A stretch of DNA of 64,000 nt from Chitinophagaceae bacterium (GCA_947455215.1 CANGNA010000002.1:1-64000), one strand, 5' to 3'; shown: positions 19,688 through 28,819, counted from the first letter of the stretch. Notes: a model not told the origin generated them from the letters alone. Numbers and translations are program-made.

Positions 19688-21499
19688 ATGAAACAACTTC
19701 TATCTGCCATTGCCTGCTGTGTATTGCTATGCGTTGGCATTGCGGCAAAAGCATCGCCCGGTTACGCCCCGGTATTTGTAGGCGGACATTCCCAAACATT
19801 ATCTGTTTGCCAGAATGGCGGTGCTTATTCTATCAACTACCTGCTTACTGCCTACGATCAGGATATGGGCGATGCCGAAAACTGGACATTGGTGACTGCA
19901 CCAACCCATGGCACGGCTGCCGTAACCTACTCGGCCACATCGGCTGCTGATACGATGTATACAGGCAGCACCTTTTATATTCCTACTGCGGGGTATACCG
20001 GAGCGGATTCTTTCTCAGTAATGATCAGCGATGGTGCCCAGACAGACATCACTACGGTATATGTTATTGTAGCGCCATTGCCTGTAGCTGGCATTATCAG
20101 CGGACCAGATACTATGTGCACGGGAACTGACATGCTATTTACCTCTACCGGCACCGGTGGCACCTGGTTTGCATCTACCCACCTGTCGGTTGTTGCCGCA
20201 ACGGGCATGGTAACAGCTGTCAGCGCAGGAGGATTTGATAGTGTAAGCTATGTTGTGACAAATGGTTGTGGTGTGGCGGTTGCGCACCATAGGGTGTATG
20301 TGTTGCCGCACGCGTCGGCGCTATTCTCATCCGGCAGCACTATGGTATGTAATGGTTCAACTGCTTCTGTAACACCTGTGATACCGGGCGGTATGTGGAG
20401 TGCTACTAACAGCAATATCGCTATCTCCGGAGCTACACTTACCGGCGCTGCCGCGGGGCTAGATACGCTTACTTATGTTGTTGCGAATACCTGCAGCGCA
20501 GATACCTCTGTAACTGTGTTCACAGTGGTAGATCCGCTTACTACGGCCGGTACGTTGACCGGTAACGATTCTGCCTGCGAAGGTACTGCTGTCACTTTTT
20601 CGGGTAGTATTGCTGGAGGGGTTTGGAGCCATACCGCTGCAACAGGATCTATTAATGCATCGGGTACACTTACTGCAGGTGCAGGCCCTGCAGATACTGT
20701 TGTGTATACAGTGTCTAACGCATGTGGCGCACTGTCGGCTACCATGCCCATGATCATCTCTCCACTGCCTGATCCCGGTACTATCTCGGGTTACGACAGC
20801 GTTTGTGCCGGTAGCAGTATAGTATTGGTGAGCTCTGTGGGTGGCGGTACATGGTCCAGCTCGGAGCCTGATTTTGCTGATGTGGATGCCAGTGGTACAG
20901 TACATGGCGGATTGAACGGAGGTACTACCATCTGGTATACTGTAACCAATGCCTGCGGTACAGCTTCTACCACGCACCATGTAAATGTGAATATTCCGGC
21001 ACAGCCTATCTCTGGTAGCACTACTATATGCCAGGGTCAGCTGGGTACTTATCTTGATGGTGTTGGCGGCGGTACGTGGAGCAGCAGCAGTATCATCAAT
21101 GCGGCGCCTATACCATTTGTGCCGGGTAACTTTTTTGGTGCACTGGTTGGCTCAGCTACCATCATCTACACGGTAAACAATGCCTGCGGTAACACAGAAG
21201 CGCAGTTGGATGTTGAAGTGATAGATTGTTCTACTGCCGGTGTGGCATCTGTTGATCGTACAACAGCTATCAGCATATCGCCAAATCCAGGCCAGGGGGT
21301 GTTTACATTGACCATACCTTCGGGCGACAATGCCAATGTGCAGGTAACTATTATCAATATGCTGGGGCAGGAAGTGATGCGGCAGCTGGTGAATACCAAC
21401 ACACCTACAGCCTTCCGCCTGAATGTTCCTGCAGGTGTATATACAGTGTCTGGTACTGCCGGTGGTAAGGTATTTACTACACGGTTGGTGATAGAATAA
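19688..21499 (+). CDS. T9SS-secreted protein with Ig-like repeats
   Basis: The 603-residue protein has a signal peptide (about 1-23), then a cadherin/bacterial-Ig-like domain at about 25-125 with the GYTGADSFSVMISDG strand. Five or six shorter repeats follow, each with a cysteine-containing GxxxVCxG-type opening and a GGTWSS or GGVWSH strand (about 130-520). It ends with a T9SS type A sorting domain (SISPNPGQGVF ... TTRLVIE, about 525-603). The central repeats resemble those in the giant protein at 2895-15167, so the two probably share a surface-stalk role. No enzymatic motif was seen. A strong terminator follows. Confidence 0.88.
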   Translation: MKQLLSAIACCVLLCVGIAAKASPGYAPVFVGGHSQTLSVCQNGGAYSINYLLTAYDQDMGDAENWTLVTAPTHGTAAVTYSATSAADTMYTGSTFYIPTAGYTGADSFSVMISDGAQTDITTVYVIVAPLPVAGIISGPDTMCTGTDMLFTSTGTGGTWFASTHLSVVAATGMVTAVSAGGFDSVSYVVTNGCGVAVAHHRVYVLPHASALFSSGSTMVCNGSTASVTPVIPGGMWSATNSNIAISGATLTGAAAGLDTLTYVVANTCSADTSVTVFTVVDPLTTAGTLTGNDSACEGTAVTFSGSIAGGVWSHTAATGSINASGTLTAGAGPADTVVYTVSNACGALSATMPMIISPLPDPGTISGYDSVCAGSSIVLVSSVGGGTWSSSEPDFADVDASGTVHGGLNGGTTIWYTVTNACGTASTTHHVNVNIPAQPISGSTTICQGQLGTYLDGVGGGTWSSSSIINAAPIPFVPGNFFGALVGSATIIYTVNNACGNTEAQLDVEVIDCSTAGVASVDRTTAISISPNPGQGVFTLTIPSGDNANVQVTIINMLGQEVMRQLVNTNTPTAFRLNVPAGVYTVSGTAGGKVFTTRLVIE

Positions 21500-21520
21500 T
21501 AGGATATAGCATTATAACAA

Positions 21521-21562
21521 CAAGAGAGGTGTTTCCCCGCGGAAACACCTCTCTTGTTTTAT
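21521..21562 (+). terminator. Strong intrinsic terminator
   Basis: A perfect 16-bp stem (21521-21536 with 21541-21556) with a CCGC loop is followed by TTTTAT. It ends the T9SS protein gene. Confidence 0.92.
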
Positions 21563-21660
21563 GTATTGAGCCCAGTCAACGCTTCCTGGTTCGATGCTTC
21601 GACAAGGGTCGACTCGTTGTGTATATGTCCCTTTTAAAAGAATGTATGCTTAGTGCTCAT

Positions 21661-21747
21661 CACCCCCGACATTCGACAACGCGCTACGCTTGGTCGAATA
21701 TCGTCCCCTCTTTTTGCCTGCGCACAAGGCTCTGCAAAGAGGGGAGT
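21661..21747. repeat. Dispersed double-hairpin repeat, family A copy
   Basis: The block starts CACCCCCGACATTCGAC and contains two inverted repeats: ATTCGAC (21671-21677) with GTCGAAT (21693-21699), and CCCCTCTTT (21705-21713) with AAAGAGGGG (21736-21744). The same architecture and most of the bases recur at 53858-53930, with different loop sequences. Arms are conserved and loops vary, which suggests selection on structure or a mobile hairpin element. It lies in the intergenic space between convergent genes. Confidence 0.8.
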
Positions 21748-21800
21748 TCCCTGTTTTTTAGCGCAAAAATGGGAGCTGTTGTCGGATGTGTTGCAACGCT

Positions 21801-22322
21801 TTACTGTTGTTTGTCTTTCAGCTTTTCAAGCTGCTTTTCTTTCTTCGCTTTCTTCTTGTCTATCTTGTCCAGTTCGGCCTGTTTGTCATCTATGTCTTTC
21901 TGGTTCTCTACCTGCTCTTCCAGGCGGCTAAGGAAGGTGTTGACGCTGGAAGCTGTGTTGAAATCGTTGCTGCCACTTACGTAGTTATCATAGCCCTTAG
22001 ATACCACAAAGTAAACGGTCGATTTTCTGCGGTTGCCTTTTACCTTGTACCAGTAGTCCATTTTTGTGCTGCTGATGTATGGCCATACCACACCTTTATG
22101 TACCGTAAAACCTTTTTTGTGCTTGCCTTTTTTCAGGCCGGCGTCCTGTTGCTCCTGCTTCAGTACTTTTTGTGTTACCGCTTTGCTTTCCTTTATCTTC
22201 AGGCAAAAGGCAGGCACGCTCTCCTTGCCTTTCTTTATGGTCACTTCCTTTATCTTCTGGGCATGGGCCATACAAGGGAATAAAAGTGTGGCCAGTACTA
22301 CCGTGCGTAATATTCTATACAT
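21801..22322 (-). CDS. Secreted protein with C-terminal coiled coil, unassigned
   Basis: A 173-residue protein with a signal peptide (about 1-21, ending MAHAQ). The mature part is a small basic domain containing VWPYISSTKMDYWYKVKG and VYFVVSKGYDNYV (about 75-125). A highly charged Lys/Glu-rich C-terminus (about 128-173) looks like a coiled coil. I do not recognise the family. Its start lies five bases after the stop of the LolD-like ATPase gene, so the two are very likely cotranscribed. That pairing suggests an envelope role, but no function can be stated. Confidence 0.75.
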   Translation of the reverse strand: MYRILRTVVLATLLFPCMAHAQKIKEVTIKKGKESVPAFCLKIKESKAVTQKVLKQEQQDAGLKKGKHKKGFTVHKGVVWPYISSTKMDYWYKVKGNRRKSTVYFVVSKGYDNYVSGSNDFNTASSVNTFLSRLEEQVENQKDIDDKQAELDKIDKKKAKKEKQLEKLKDKQQ

Positions 22323-22327
22323 AATGG

Positions 22328-23002
22328 TTAGTTGTTGTTGGTTAGTTGGTCGTTGGCCAGTTGCCCATCGCGCATGGTGAGTATGCGGTCGGTCATCTGT
22401 GCCAGGGCGTCGTTGTGGGTGATCATTACAAAGGTCTGGTCCAGCTCCTTTCTCAGTCTCAGGAACAATTCGTGCACGCTGTGTGCATTGGCGCTGTCCA
22501 GGTTGCCGGTGGGTTCATCGGCCAGCACTATTGCCGGCCTGCTGACCAATGCCCGGGCTATGGCGACACGTTGCTGCTCGCCACCCGATAGTTCTGATGG
22601 CTTGTTGTTGAGCCGTGCGCTGAGGCCTACGATATCGAGCATAGCGGCGGCCTCTTTGGCTGCCAGTGTTTTATTCATGCCGGCTATCCATAGCGGCATG
22701 CATACATTTTCTACCGCGCTGAACTCTGGCAGTAAATGATGGAACTGGAAAACAAACCCAAGGTTCTTATTGCGGAAGGCCGACTGCTTCCTGGATGGGA
22801 GTGTGTGCAGGTCGGTGCCTCGTATCTCTACACTGCCGCTATCCGGCTTATCCAATGCACCAACGATATGCAGTAATGTGCTCTTGCCGGCGCCCGATGG
22901 CCCTACTATTGAAACAATCTCGCCCTTGCCTACATGAAACGACACATCATTCACCACAGTGAAATTTCCATACTTCTTAACTACATGTTTTACAGCAAGC
23001 AT
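22328..23002 (-). CDS. LolD-like ABC transporter ATP-binding protein
   Basis: The 224-residue cytoplasmic ATPase has Walker A GPSGAGKST at about 33-41, the Q-loop in FVFQFHHLLPEF, signature LSGGEQQRVAIARAL at about 137, Walker B VLADEPTGNLD, and the H-loop in MITHN. These features and the length fit the LolD/MacB/FtsE class. In the Lol system the ATPase powers release of outer-membrane lipoproteins from the inner membrane. The start at ATG 23002 gives the usual MLAVKHVVKKYG; an upstream GTG at 23020 is less likely. No LolC/E-type permease is adjacent, so the specific partner is not known. The next gene follows after five bases. Confidence 0.85.
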   Translation of the reverse strand: MLAVKHVVKKYGNFTVVNDVSFHVGKGEIVSIVGPSGAGKSTLLHIVGALDKPDSGSVEIRGTDLHTLPSRKQSAFRNKNLGFVFQFHHLLPEFSAVENVCMPLWIAGMNKTLAAKEAAAMLDIVGLSARLNNKPSELSGGEQQRVAIARALVSRPAIVLADEPTGNLDSANAHSVHELFLRLRKELDQTFVMITHNDALAQMTDRILTMRDGQLANDQLTNNN

Positions 23003-23110
23003 CGTTGTGTAAAATTGCACAATAAAAGGCTAATTTGAACGTATTGTATTATGTGCTATGTGGCTTAAAAGAAGTTTTTGTTATGTGCATAACCATTTAA
23101 TAAAATAGAC

Positions 23111-23140
23111 TTTGATTTTTTGAAATAAAAACTACATTTG
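23111..23140 (+). promoter_or_regulatory. Consensus Bacteroidota promoter
   Basis: TTTG at 23111-23114, an 18-base spacer, and TACATTTG at 23133-23140 match the primary sigma consensus closely. The DUF2795-type gene starts 34 bases further on. Confidence 0.85.
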
Positions 23141-23173
23141 CGGAAATTCTAAAAATTATTAAATAATCACAAT

Positions 23174-23395
23174 ATGTTTTGGACACTAGAATTAGCATCA
23201 CATCTTGAAGACGCACCGTGGCCTGCTACCAAAGACGAGCTTATTGACTACGCCATCCGTTCGGGTGCGCCGCTGGAAGTGGTAGAGAACCTGCAGGAGC
23301 TGGACGACGAAGGTGAAATATATGAGGGCATTGAAGACATATGGCCTGATTATCCGACGCAGGAGGACTTCTTCTTTAACGAGGATGAGTATTAA
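23174..23395 (+). CDS. Small acidic DUF2795-type protein
   Basis: A 73-residue, strongly acidic cytoplasmic protein. The pattern LASHLEDAPWPATKDELIDYAIRSGAP, then a run of Asp/Glu and a terminal FFFNEDEY, matches a small protein that is highly conserved across Bacteroidota and is assigned to DUF2795. The function is unknown. A textbook promoter precedes it and an intrinsic terminator follows, so it is a well-expressed single gene. Confidence 0.85.
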   Translation: MFWTLELASHLEDAPWPATKDELIDYAIRSGAPLEVVENLQELDDEGEIYEGIEDIWPDYPTQEDFFFNEDEY

Positions 23396-23421
23396 AAGAT
23401 AATAACACAAACGACACTAAG

Positions 23422-23450
23422 AAGCTGCTCTGCAAAGGCAGCTTTTTTAT
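23422..23450 (+). terminator. Intrinsic terminator
   Basis: A 7-bp stem (AAGCTGC at 23422-23428 with GCAGCTT at 23438-23444) is followed by a T-run. It lies just after the DUF2795-type gene. Confidence 0.75.
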
Positions 23451-23468
23451 TTACCTTTATGCTTACTT

Positions 23469-24098
23469 ATGAAGTACGCACTGCTCTCCCTGTTGTGTTT
23501 GCCCACGATGGCCATGGCACAGGCAAAAAGCCACCTGTTGGAGGGCTTTGCACAGGCAGGGTATGTACACGAGCTGTGGGTGATATCGCGTAATGTGGCC
23601 AATGGCTACGCTGCACAAAGCTACAATGGTAACGGCTTTTACATTGGTGGCGGACTAAGGACACCAATAGACAGTGCCAAACGCCTGGGTTTTGCAGCCA
23701 GTGCCGACTACCTGGCCTACAATATGCAGGCATCGCTGGCTACAGATGAACGTGCACAACGGCAATATGCATTTCTGAGGCTGGTGCCGGCAGTCAATTA
23801 TATGATCAAGGGCAAAGGTAAATTCACCTTTACGGCACAAGCCAACGCCAGCTACCTGGCTTCGCTGAGGGATAACCAGGATGGCTACCTGCAATATGGT
23901 TTTAAGGGGCTTTTCGGCTATAAAGCTTACGAAGTGGTAGTTGGTTTTCACTTTACCCAGGGTAATAATATTCCCTCCGGCGACATCAAGGCATCGTGGC
24001 ATGAGCAATCGTTGACCGTTGGGGCGGCATGTTACCTGGGGCGGATACGTGGTTTTCAATATACAGCCCGGCCGGCCAGGAAAACAACTAAGGGTTAA
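23469..24098 (+). CDS. Probable outer-membrane beta-barrel protein
   Basis: A 209-residue protein with a signal peptide (about 1-18, ending AMAQ). The remainder shows alternating hydrophobic and polar residues with many aromatic girdle residues (GFYIGGGLR, FAASADYLAYN, YAFLRLVPAVNYM, YEVVVGFHF, LTVGAACYLG), which fits a small outer-membrane barrel of about eight strands. A basic C-terminal tail follows the last strand, which is unusual for a barrel that should end in an aromatic residue. The family is not recognised. It lies between two other single genes, with no operon partner. Confidence 0.7.
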   Translation: MKYALLSLLCLPTMAMAQAKSHLLEGFAQAGYVHELWVISRNVANGYAAQSYNGNGFYIGGGLRTPIDSAKRLGFAASADYLAYNMQASLATDERAQRQYAFLRLVPAVNYMIKGKGKFTFTAQANASYLASLRDNQDGYLQYGFKGLFGYKAYEVVVGFHFTQGNNIPSGDIKASWHEQSLTVGAACYLGRIRGFQYTARPARKTTKG

Positions 24099-24150
24099 CC
24101 CTTATTTTGTGCAGAGTGTTGAATATCAAATGATTTTTATCGTCATTTTT

Positions 24151-24182
24151 TTTGGTTTTAACATTTTCTTAATGTAGATTGG
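24151..24182 (+). promoter_or_regulatory. Candidate promoter of the RDD gene
   Basis: TTTG at 24151-24154 and TAGATTGG at 24175-24182, 20 bases apart, resemble the Bacteroidota promoter with one mismatch in the -7 element. Confidence 0.45.
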
Positions 24183-24206
24183 TACTAACATCAAACCTAC
24201 ATTTTA

Positions 24207-24626
24207 ATGAAAAGAACGCTCTTACTCATCAAAACACCTAAAACTGATCATCAATATCCCACTTTGCTAAAGCAATGCCAGGCCAACTACATAGACCGGA
24301 TAATTACGTATGGACTGATCTGGGCATTTATCAACGTTGCTATCAGCGTCAATAGCGAAAGCCTGGCTCTGAAGGCGGTTGCAGTATTCATAGCGCTATC
24401 ATATGAGCCATTATTGGTCACTTTTGGGAGAACGCTCGGACAATTAGTTATAGGCATCAGGGTCAAGCAGTTATCTATGGATGAGCGCATACCCCTGCTC
24501 AATGCCTTTGGCCGTTTCTGGCTGCGGATGGTGCTGGGTTGGTTCACCTTCCTCACTATACACAATAACGAGGAACACAGGGCTATGCACGACCTGGCAA
24601 CAGGTGCTGTAGTTGTAGAGCTTTAG
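24207..24626 (+). CDS. RDD family membrane protein
   Basis: A 139-residue inner-membrane protein of the RDD family. The first helix follows an ANYIDRIITYGLIWAF segment with the family Asp-Arg pair. A second helix (AVAVFIALSYEPLLV) leads into FGRTLGQLVIGIRV, and the domain ends with the usual HDLATGAVVV motif. RDD proteins are poorly characterised; some act in ion or small-molecule transport. The gene stands alone, with a likely promoter about 25 bases upstream. Confidence 0.85.
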   Translation: MKRTLLLIKTPKTDHQYPTLLKQCQANYIDRIITYGLIWAFINVAISVNSESLALKAVAVFIALSYEPLLVTFGRTLGQLVIGIRVKQLSMDERIPLLNAFGRFWLRMVLGWFTFLTIHNNEEHRAMHDLATGAVVVEL

Positions 24627-24716
24627 TTTGCATGTGTGTGATACATATATGTTGTTGGCGGTAATTTAACACCAGCCATTGGTGCTTTTTTGTAGCTTTA
24701 TACAAACAACAAGTGT

Positions 24717-26498
24717 ATGGAAGCACACACAACTACAGCCATCCCGGGAGGTGGTTTTCTCATACAAAGGTCCGCACCGGCAAACACATTCACCCCTGAG
24801 GATTTTACTGAAGAGCAACGCATGGTTGCCGATATGTGCAACGAGTTCATCGAGAAGGATGTACTGCCGCATATCATAGAGATAGACGACAAAAAAGAGG
24901 GCCTGATGCAGAGCCTGCTGGACAAGGCAGGAGAGCTGGGCTTGTTGGGCGCAGCATTCCCCGAAGCCTATGGCGGCCTGGGCAAAGATTTTGTAACAGC
25001 TACACTGGTGAACGAATGCCTGGGTGGCGGCCACTCTTTTGCTGTGGCCATGGCGGCGCACAATGGTATAGGCTCTTTGCCTATTCTATACTTCGGCACC
25101 GAAGAACAAAAACAGAAATACATACCTAAGCTGGCTACCGGCGAGATGAAGGGTGCTTATGCGCTTACTGAACCCGGGTCGGGATCGGACGCACTGGGCG
25201 CACGCACCACGGCTGTGCTGAGCGAAGACGGTAAAAGCTGGATACTGAATGGCCAGAAGATATGGATAACCAATGCCGGCTTTGCCGATGTGTTCACCGT
25301 ATTTGCCAAGATAGACGGGCAGCAGTTCACTGCTTTTATAGTAGAGAAGGGAACACCCGGCTTATCGTTGGGTGAGGAAGAACATAAGATGGGCATCAAG
25401 GGTAGCAGCACCCGCCAGGTGTTCTTCGAGAATTGTGCTATACCAAAAGATAACCTGCTGGGCGAGCCGGGTAAGGGCCACATCATAGCCTTTAATATAC
25501 TGAACATAGGTCGCCTGAAACTATGTGCTGCCGCATCGGGCGGTGCCAAGCTGGCGCTTAAAACAACAGTGGCCTATGCAAAAACGCGCGAACAGTTCAA
25601 AACACCGATAGCCAACTTTGGTGCCATACAGCACAAGCTGGGCGAGATGGTGATCAAACTGTTTGCAGCAGAGAGTGCCTTGTTCCGCACAGCGCAGTGG
25701 ATAGACGATAAAGAGAAAGAACTGGCTGCGGACGGCAAGCATGACAATGCATTGCTGGGCGCAGCCGAGGAATATGCCATAGAGTGTGCCATGCTGAAGG
25801 TGCTGGGCTCTGAAGCGCTGGACTATGTGGTAGACGAAGGTGTGCAGATACATGGCGGCAACGGCTTCAGCGATGAATACAACATCAGCCGTGCCTACCG
25901 CGATAGCCGCATCAACCGCATATTTGAAGGCACCAACGAGATCAACCGCCTGCTGACGCTGGATATGTACCTGAAGCGCGCCATGAAGGGCCGTATAGAC
26001 CTGATGACCCCGGCTATGGGTGTGCAGAAGGAGATGATGAGCATACCTGATTTTGACGTGGACGAAACTCCGTTTGCAGCAGAGCAGAAGGTGATAGACA
26101 ATTTTAAGAAGGCCATACTGCTGTGCGCAGGTGGGGCAGTGCAGAAGCTGATGATGCAGATAGAGCACGAGCAGGAAGTGCTGATGGACATAGCCGATAT
26201 GGCCATAGACACCTTCCAGGCAGAGAGTGTGCTGCTGAGGGCGATGAAGATGCAGGAGAGCGGGCACGAAAATGCTGCGCTGGCATTGGATATAGCCCGC
26301 ACGTTCATCTATGATGCTGCAGACCGCATCAGCCACTCCGGCAAGTCGGCCATCAATGCTTTTGCCGAAGGGGATGAACAGCGCATGATGCTGATGGGCA
26401 TCAAACGCTTCACCAAAACCGAGGCATTCAATACCAAGGATGCGCGCAGGCGCATAGCTGCAAAGCTGATAGAAAAGGGTAGTTATTATTTTGCGTAA
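24717..26498 (+). CDS. Acyl-CoA dehydrogenase, long form
   Basis: The 593-residue flavoenzyme carries out the first step of fatty acid beta-oxidation, FAD-dependent alpha,beta-dehydrogenation of acyl-CoA. Visible parts are the N-terminal helical domain, the FAD-binding ALTEPGSGSDA motif near residue 153, WITNAG, and the C-terminal helical domain with QIHGGNGFSDEYNISRAYRD-type residues. The likely catalytic base is Glu404 in FEGTNEINR. A C-terminal extension of about 180 residues beyond the core matches the long FadE type seen in Bacillus and Bacteroidota. It is a single gene here; the window's enoyl-CoA hydratase lies 28 kb away. It is followed by a long palindromic terminator. Confidence 0.94.
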   Translation: MEAHTTTAIPGGGFLIQRSAPANTFTPEDFTEEQRMVADMCNEFIEKDVLPHIIEIDDKKEGLMQSLLDKAGELGLLGAAFPEAYGGLGKDFVTATLVNECLGGGHSFAVAMAAHNGIGSLPILYFGTEEQKQKYIPKLATGEMKGAYALTEPGSGSDALGARTTAVLSEDGKSWILNGQKIWITNAGFADVFTVFAKIDGQQFTAFIVEKGTPGLSLGEEEHKMGIKGSSTRQVFFENCAIPKDNLLGEPGKGHIIAFNILNIGRLKLCAAASGGAKLALKTTVAYAKTREQFKTPIANFGAIQHKLGEMVIKLFAAESALFRTAQWIDDKEKELAADGKHDNALLGAAEEYAIECAMLKVLGSEALDYVVDEGVQIHGGNGFSDEYNISRAYRDSRINRIFEGTNEINRLLTLDMYLKRAMKGRIDLMTPAMGVQKEMMSIPDFDVDETPFAAEQKVIDNFKKAILLCAGGAVQKLMMQIEHEQEVLMDIADMAIDTFQAESVLLRAMKMQESGHENAALALDIARTFIYDAADRISHSGKSAINAFAEGDEQRMMLMGIKRFTKTEAFNTKDARRRIAAKLIEKGSYYFA

Positions 26499-26550
26499 GC
26501 TATCGATGATAACATGTCGTAAAGTATAAATACGGCCAATTCCGGGATAA

Positions 26551-26586
26551 AATAACAACGACCAGCATATGCTGGTCGTTGTTATT
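26551..26586. terminator. 36-bp perfect palindromic terminator
   Basis: Two 18-base arms (26551-26568 and 26569-26586) are exact complements, with AT-rich ends that give T-runs on both strands. It serves the convergent acyl-CoA dehydrogenase and solute-binding fusion genes, and its last base is the first base of the latter's stop codon. Confidence 0.9.
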
Positions 26587-28157
26587 TATAATATATACTT
26601 CCGTATCAGCGAATCGTAGAAAGGGGTGTGCTTTATCTTTTCTATATGCTTGTTCAGCTCGCGTACCAGCTCTTCATTTTTTGCAGGTACTATTATCCTG
26701 AATTGCCGTACAGAACCCGGCAGCGTTTTTATAGGGATGCACAAGTTGCCCTTTACGCCTTCTTCGGTCAGTTCTTTTATCTCGTCGCGGGCATACATGT
26801 ATTCATACACTACTGCATCCCATCCGTGCCTGTTAAAGTGGTTCAGCCAGCCCGATTCCGTCATGCTGGCATCTATCTCCGCTTCTGGAAAATGGTCTTT
26901 GGCCCATTCCAGCGCTGTATGTGCCCCTTTGAACACGGCTATCTTTTTATCCTTCAGGTTGGCCAGGTTGGCGTATTGAGCACTATCCTGTTTCTTTACG
27001 ATCAGGCACAGGCCTATGGTGTCTATAAAAGGTTCGGTCTCTTCGCAGTTCCTTACTTCGTCGGTCTCGCCGGCAACAATAATATCGGCCTCGCCATCAT
27101 ACAGCCTTTCGGGCAGATCGTTGAACCTGGCGGTGAGTATCTTAAAGTCCACGTTCATGTCCCTGGCCAGGCGTTCTGTAAACGCATAGCCAAAGCCCGA
27201 GGCTACATATTTGCCGCAGACAGTGTCGCGCTCCATATAATACATGGGCTTGCTGTCTTCTTCCATTACTATTATGAACGGATCGCCGTGTTTTATCTTG
27301 GCCAGTATACCATCTCTCTTGGGTCTTGTAGCTTTATAGTACATGTATATCACGCTGTTCAGCCCTATAAAAGATAGGCCCAGCACCACTACAGTATACA
27401 CAAGGTAGCGCGATGGCTTTGTCTTCAGCTTGATGGAGATATGTTTGAACAGCCGCAGCATGATAACGAGCACATACAGTACGGCGAACACACCTATAAA
27501 ATTCATCACCCACCATTTTTCCAGTGCCAGCATCATGAACATGCCTATCCACACAAAGAAGCCCAGTACATCGCTTACAAAAGAGATCACCAGCGGATTA
27601 GGGAAAAGCTTTGGAAAAGATATCAAAGTGCTGTCGGCTATTCTCTTTGGCTTGAAGTAGGTCTTCCAGTCGGTAACAATGCCGCCAATATGCCACAGCA
27701 GTATGAAGAAAGAAAGGGTAAGGTAAGCAGTGGTGTAGAACTTGGTGAACAAAGAAAGGTCGAGCGACTCTGTAATGGAATAGGCCTCTATACCCACTAT
27801 AATAATGTAGGTGATAGCACCGGATATTACCGAGAACATCAGGAAGATGGCTATACGCAAGGCATCTTCCAGTTTGCTTTGTTGTATCCACTTTACGCTA
27901 TACCCCAGCGATGCCACCTCGTGTGCGTCCAGTTCGTCTATCACTTCAAGGTTGGTCATGTTAAAGAAGTGGTGGAACAACACCGAAAGCATAAGCAGGG
28001 CAATGAACCCCAGGTATACCGGATTGTTGAACCGCTCTTTGTTCTCGTTGATGATGAGGAGGAACGATATGGTTTCTGCAAGGAAGCCCAGGTGCTCCAG
28101 CGAGGCAGATACTACGCGCTTTGCTGAGAAGCCGGCATGAGAATGACTATGGCTCAT
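26586..28157 (-). CDS. Multi-helix membrane protein fused to a solute-binding domain
   Basis: The 523-residue protein begins with a His-rich tail (MSHSHSHAGF), then about seven hydrophobic helices (residues 20-285). A periplasmic domain of about 220 residues (300-523) resembles family 3 solute-binding proteins: KPMYYMERD, GFGYAFTERLARDMNVDFKI, LYDGEADIIVAGETDEV, and LKDKKIAVFKGAHTALEWAK. Such domains normally feed ABC importers or sensor kinases; here no kinase, cyclase or permease signature is visible in the membrane part. It may be a channel or receptor gated by a small ligand, which is inference. Its gene follows, 41 bases downstream, that of a probable outer-membrane protein and is likely cotranscribed. 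Confidence 0.8.
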   Translation of the reverse strand: MSHSHSHAGFSAKRVVSASLEHLGFLAETISFLLIINENKERFNNPVYLGFIALLMLSVLFHHFFNMTNLEVIDELDAHEVASLGYSVKWIQQSKLEDALRIAIFLMFSVISGAITYIIIVGIEAYSITESLDLSLFTKFYTTAYLTLSFFILLWHIGGIVTDWKTYFKPKRIADSTLISFPKLFPNPLVISFVSDVLGFFVWIGMFMMLALEKWWVMNFIGVFAVLYVLVIMLRLFKHISIKLKTKPSRYLVYTVVVLGLSFIGLNSVIYMYYKATRPKRDGILAKIKHGDPFIIVMEEDSKPMYYMERDTVCGKYVASGFGYAFTERLARDMNVDFKILTARFNDLPERLYDGEADIIVAGETDEVRNCEETEPFIDTIGLCLIVKKQDSAQYANLANLKDKKIAVFKGAHTALEWAKDHFPEAEIDASMTESGWLNHFNRHGWDAVVYEYMYARDEIKELTEEGVKGNLCIPIKTLPGSVRQFRIIVPAKNEELVRELNKHIEKIKHTPFYDSLIRKYIL

Positions 28158-28198
28158 TGTTGTTAGTTATATATGGTTATGTTAGCAGATCGGTTTGT

Positions 28199-28819
28199 TT
28201 AGATATACCAGCCTATGGAGGCCAGCAGGCGCCACTCTTTGTCGCTCCAGCCATAAACAGGCGCTGCGGACAGGTAGGACTTTCCTTTTTCCAGGTTCAG
28301 GGTCGGGCCTGCGTTCTCTTCGTACATCTTAAGCCCTGTGCGAATTTTTATCTTTTTTACGTCGGTTGTTTTAGATACGCGCCAGGTGGCCTCCGCCCTT
28401 ATAGACCATTCGGGGCCGCACTCGTAATAGGCCCATACAGACAGATGATCCGATTTATCTTTGGCGGTGAACCAGGGGCCTACGCGCAGCTCGGGCCTGC
28501 CCGTCTGGAAGCCCACCATTACGCCTCCTTCAAAGTAGGCCGACGTATAGCTGGGGCCTATCAGCATTTCGCCAAAGGCATCGTTGCGTTGCACATATAC
28601 TTCGCCGGTAAGGGTAAGTTTGGGCGTTTTGGCAAATGTGGGCAGCGTAAAAATGGTATTGCACAGTAGCGTGGCCGGGGCGTTTTTGTTGGTCAGTACA
28701 TAGAACTCCGGGTTGAACTTGAACACCTGTTTAGGTGCTTCAGCCGAGTCTGCCGCTGCTTTTCCAAACGACATGTACGATAACAGTAATGCTATAAAAA
28801 GGAGTTGAGTGGTTTTCAT
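28199..28819 (-). CDS. Probable outer-membrane barrel protein
   Basis: A 206-residue protein with a signal peptide (start MKTTQLLFIALLLSYMS; cleavage probably near residues 20-24). The mature part has repeated amphipathic strands (LTLTGEVYVQRN, YFEGGVMVGFQTG, LRVGPWFTAKD, WSIRAEATWRVS) and ends in ASIGWYI, consistent with an outer-membrane beta-barrel with an aromatic/hydrophobic C-terminus. ATG 28819 is chosen because the signal peptide begins there; an ATG seven codons upstream is possible. No family was recognised. It is first in a likely two-gene unit with the solute-binding fusion, which hints that the two work on the same ligand. Confidence 0.7.
   Translation of the reverse strand: MKTTQLLFIALLLSYMSFGKAAADSAEAPKQVFKFNPEFYVLTNKNAPATLLCNTIFTLPTFAKTPKLTLTGEVYVQRNDAFGEMLIGPSYTSAYFEGGVMVGFQTGRPELRVGPWFTAKDKSDHLSVWAYYECGPEWSIRAEATWRVSKTTDVKKIKIRTGLKMYEENAGPTLNLEKGKSYLSAAPVYGWSDKEWRLLASIGWYI

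Noticed and set aside
21529-21984. 151-codon plus-strand frame after the second T9SS gene
   Set aside because: It starts inside the terminator, crosses the family A repeat and then lies antisense to the coiled-coil protein gene.
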